Below, in pieces: positions 33,781-36,708 of a stretch of 36,708 bases of DNA. A model generated the notes under the pieces. The model was not told the origin of the DNA. It did no database searches and worked only from the letters and a program-made list of their open reading frames with translations. Every line of letters begins with the position of its first letter. Within the stretch, counting starts at the first letter, position 1. Origin of the DNA: an uncultured Chitinophagaceae bacterium (lineage in GTDB: Bacteria > Bacteroidota > Bacteroidia > Chitinophagales > Chitinophagaceae); the NCBI GenBank assembly GCA_903904335.1, contig CAIVCF010000170.1, positions 1 to 36,708 on the forward strand, given 5' to 3'. A program made the position numbers and the translations under genes.

Positions 33781-36651
33781 TTAAACCAATTCTTCTTTCA
33801 AAAATTTTGCCGTAAAGCTTTCTTTGTTCCTGATCATTTCTTCGGGTGTTCCTTCAAATAAAATTCTGCCGCCACCATCACCACCTTCCGGGCCCAAATC
33901 AATGATATGATCAGCGAGTTTTATCACGTCCATATTATGTTCGATGATAAGAACAGAATTTCCTCTGTCAACTAACTTACTCACAACGTCCATCAATAAT
34001 TTAATGTCCTGAAAATGCAAGCCAGTTGTGGGTTCATCCAAAATATAAAATGTTTTACCGGTATCTTTTTTACCGAGTTCAGTTGAAAGTTTTACACGCT
34101 GTGCTTCACCGCCACTCAATGTTACAGCCGATTGGCCTAAAGTGATATAACCCAAACCAACATCTTGCAATACTTTTATTTTACGATACAGCCAGGGTAC
34201 CGCCTGAAAGAAATCGCAGGCTTCATCAACTGTCATATCCAACACATCGCTGATGGATTTCCCTTTGTAACGAATTTCTAAAGTTTCGCGATTGTATCTC
34301 TTGCCATTGCATTTTTCGCAATGCACGTACACATCAGGCAAGAAATTCATTTCAATAACACGCATGCCGCCACCTTCGCAAACATCACATCTTCCCGTTT
34401 TTACATTGAATGAAAATCGGCCTGCATTGTAACCACGGATCTTCGCTTCGGGCACTGATGCAAACAAGGTTCTGATCTCGGTAAAGAATCCGCAATAAGT
34501 GGCAGGGTTACTTCTTGGTGTTCTGCCAATAGGTGATTGATCGATCTCAATTACCTTATCAATATATTCCAAACCCTTAATGGTTTTGAATTCCATTGCA
34601 TTCCCCTTACTATCATAACAATGCTTCGCTAATAGTGGATATAATGTTTCATTGATCAAAGTTGATTTGCCACTACCACTCACACCACTTACCACTATTA
34701 GTTTTCCGAGTGGAAATTTTACACTCACATTCTTTAAATTATTTCCATTAGAACCATTCAATTCCAAAAATTTTCCATTTCCTTTTCTTCTTTCTTTCGG
34801 AATTGGAATGGATTTATTTCCGTTTAAATATTGTGCTGTTTCGGAACCTGAATGAAGAACCTCTTTTGGCGTTCCTTGTGCAACAATGGCACCGCCATGC
34901 TTACCTGCTTTGGGTCCGATGTCAACCAAATAATCAGAAGCCAGCATGATATCTTTATCATGTTCAACAACCAACACACTATTACCGATATCGCGTAAAT
35001 TCTTTAATGCTTCTATCAACCGATGATTATCTCTTTGGTGCAAACCAATACTTGGCTCATCCAAAATATACGTGATGCCCTGTAATTGCGAACCGATCTG
35101 TGTAGCTAATCGAATGCGCTGCGATTCACCACCACTCAAGGTTTTAGAAGGGCGGCTTAATGAGAGATAAGTCAACCCCACATCTAATAAAAATTGTAAG
35201 CGTTCTCTGATCTCTTTTAAAATATCTTTTGCAATGCTATTTTGTTTATTGCTTAACCTTTTTTCAATTCCAGTAAACCAAACCAACAATTTATCCAAAT
35301 TCATGTCGCTTAACTCAGCAATATTCTTTTCATCTACTTTAAACCACAAACTTTCTTTCTTTAATCTATGCCCATTGCATGATGGGCAAACAGAAAGCTG
35401 CATATATGTTTCTACCCATGTTCTTAATCCATCATTGCTTTGGGTGGATGTAAACCATCGCTTCAGCATGGGAATAATTCCTTCGTAGCTACCGGTAAAA
35501 GTTTGCGGGATTGTTTCATCATCCAGATTCATCTCTAAACCCGGACTGATATTTTGATCACCATACAACAACAAATTCAATTGTGATCCAGAAAGATCTT
35601 CAATTGGCTTATCTAAACTTATTTTATGTTTCTTAGCGAATACTACTACCTGTTGATAAACACTTGCATCTCTTTCACCACCCAATGCATGAATACCGCC
35701 TTCTTTTACGGTTTTTGTTTTATCGGGGATCACCTCATCCATATCGATGGTATACACATTGCCCAAACCTTTACAGGTTGGACAAGCACCATAAGGCGAA
35801 TTGAATGAAAATGCGTTAGGGCTGGGTTCTTCGTAACTGATACCTGTATCTTCACACATCAATTGTTTGGAATACTGAATGGTTTTATTAGTATCATTCA
35901 ATAATAAAAACATTAATTCCTTTCCCATTTTTAAACTTTGTTGCACACTCTGACTTAAACGAACGCGCATATCATCCGTAACTGCCAAGCGATCTATCAC
36001 CACTTCAATATCGTGAATTTTATAACGATCAACCTGCATTCTTGCCGTTAAGTCCAACACTTCACCATCCACTCTTACTTTTAGAAATCCTTTTTTGCGA
36101 ATGTCCTCAAACAATTCGCGATAATGTCCTTTACGACCACGAATCAATGGAGCTAAAACAGAAATCTTTTTGCCACGATATTTTTCAAAAATATTTTGTA
36201 CAATTTCTTCTTCACTGAACTTCACCATTTTTTTACCCGTGTTATAACTGTATGCTTCGCCGATCCTTGCGAATAATAATCGCATGAAATCATACACTTC
36301 AGTAACAGTCCCAACGGTTGAACGCGGATTTTTATTCGTAGTCTTTTGTTCAATGGAAATTACCGGGGATAAACCTGTTATTTTATCAACATCAGGCCTT
36401 TCCATATCGCCCATAAATTGTCTTGCGTAGGCACTGAAACTTTCCATGTACCTGCGCTGACCTTCATTATAAATTGTATCAAATGCCAGAGAAGATTTTC
36501 CGCTGCCGCTAACACCTGTAAAAACAACCAATTTATTTTTAGGAATAGAAATATCAATATTCTTCAAATTATGTTCACGGGCACCATACACTTCAATACG
36601 TTCATCTTTCTGTTCAATCAGAGTTTCTATTATTTTTTTTCCCTTTGCCAT
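33781..36651 (-). CDS. uvrA: excinuclease ABC subunit A
   Basis: A 956-residue nucleotide-excision-repair ATPase that, with UvrB, finds DNA damage. Two ABC modules are visible. The first has Walker A GVSGSGKSSLAF (~45-56), the zinc-finger pairs CPTC and CPSC, and the signature LSGGESQRIRL. The second has Walker A VSGVSGSGKSTL, CDVCEGGG and CEKCNGKRY zinc ligands, and LSGGEAQRVKLS. Length is as expected (~940-960). It is a lone minus-strand gene; a weak TATCTTTA promoter-like box lies upstream near 36663-36670. Confidence 0.97.
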   Translation of the reverse strand: MAKGKKIIETLIEQKDERIEVYGAREHNLKNIDISIPKNKLVVFTGVSGSGKSSLAFDTIYNEGQRRYMESFSAYARQFMGDMERPDVDKITGLSPVISIEQKTTNKNPRSTVGTVTEVYDFMRLLFARIGEAYSYNTGKKMVKFSEEEIVQNIFEKYRGKKISVLAPLIRGRKGHYRELFEDIRKKGFLKVRVDGEVLDLTARMQVDRYKIHDIEVVIDRLAVTDDMRVRLSQSVQQSLKMGKELMFLLLNDTNKTIQYSKQLMCEDTGISYEEPSPNAFSFNSPYGACPTCKGLGNVYTIDMDEVIPDKTKTVKEGGIHALGGERDASVYQQVVVFAKKHKISLDKPIEDLSGSQLNLLLYGDQNISPGLEMNLDDETIPQTFTGSYEGIIPMLKRWFTSTQSNDGLRTWVETYMQLSVCPSCNGHRLKKESLWFKVDEKNIAELSDMNLDKLLVWFTGIEKRLSNKQNSIAKDILKEIRERLQFLLDVGLTYLSLSRPSKTLSGGESQRIRLATQIGSQLQGITYILDEPSIGLHQRDNHRLIEALKNLRDIGNSVLVVEHDKDIMLASDYLVDIGPKAGKHGGAIVAQGTPKEVLHSGSETAQYLNGNKSIPIPKERRKGNGKFLELNGSNGNNLKNVSVKFPLGKLIVVSGVSGSGKSTLINETLYPLLAKHCYDSKGNAMEFKTIKGLEYIDKVIEIDQSPIGRTPRSNPATYCGFFTEIRTLFASVPEAKIRGYNAGRFSFNVKTGRCDVCEGGGMRVIEMNFLPDVYVHCEKCNGKRYNRETLEIRYKGKSISDVLDMTVDEACDFFQAVPWLYRKIKVLQDVGLGYITLGQSAVTLSGGEAQRVKLSTELGKKDTGKTFYILDEPTTGLHFQDIKLLMDVVSKLVDRGNSVLIIEHNMDVIKLADHIIDLGPEGGDGGGRILFEGTPEEMIRNKESFTAKFLKEELV

Positions 36652-36708
36652 AGTATTGAGGTAAAGATAAGAACAAGCTTTAAGCTAAAAAGTTTAGTTT
36701 TTAACACA

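Noticed and set aside
1-36708. CRISPR array, prophage or insertion sequence
   Set aside because: No regular spaced repeats, no transposase, integrase or phage structural genes on reading all frames given.

Overview
This window is chromosomal DNA of a Bacteroidota bacterium, most likely a member of the Chitinophagaceae or a close relative. Several things support this: the AT-rich composition, starts without Shine-Dalgarno sequences, several TAnnTTTG -7 promoter boxes, a type III glutamine synthetase, a TonB-dependent receptor of the beta-barrel family typical of this phylum, and a secreted protein with a type IX secretion (T9SS) C-terminal domain. The family-level placement is inferred from overall protein character, not from a search. 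I see no rRNA, tRNA, CRISPR array, phage or intact insertion sequence. Most of the window is core-genome housekeeping.

Layout. 1-3300: a terminator from an upstream gene, a small lysine-rich protein, and a minus-strand run DedA - GT2 glycosyltransferase - alkaline-phosphatase-superfamily enzyme. 3569-8592: a secreted metallophosphoesterase, a TonB-dependent receptor, and a second metallophosphoesterase that is 5'-truncated and frameshifted. 8748-11498: glutamine synthetase III and a small exported protein. 11571-14252 (minus): accC, accB and efp, that is, biotin carboxylase and its carrier, plus elongation factor P with an unusual tip loop. 14664-17695: sucD, a stand-alone secreted domain resembling part of alpha-2-macroglobulin, an overlapping FAD oxidoreductase, and a membrane protein. 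17706-20923: an MFS transporter (minus) and aspS.

21118-24513 holds the conserved three-gene cassette of circularly permuted ATP-grasp, alpha-E protein and transglutaminase-like protein. It is followed by a membrane protein, rarA, and a secreted M28 peptidase (to 27877). 27942-36651: a UDP-galactopyranose-mutase-like FAD protein (minus), an ElaA-type GNAT, a large DUF4114/T9SS secreted protein (minus), two orphan small proteins, and uvrA (minus).

The most interesting points are these: the ATP-grasp/alpha-E/transglutaminase operon, a predicted but biochemically unresolved peptide-modification system; the single-domain alpha-2-macroglobulin-like protein coupled to an oxidoreductase; the EfpL-like tip of the only EF-P in view; a possible structured RNA in the 411-bp efp-sucD gap; and families of short interspersed 'word' repeats that run into the ends of coding sequences (aspS, rarA and the gene at 27942). 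I found nothing that I can firmly call an entirely new system.
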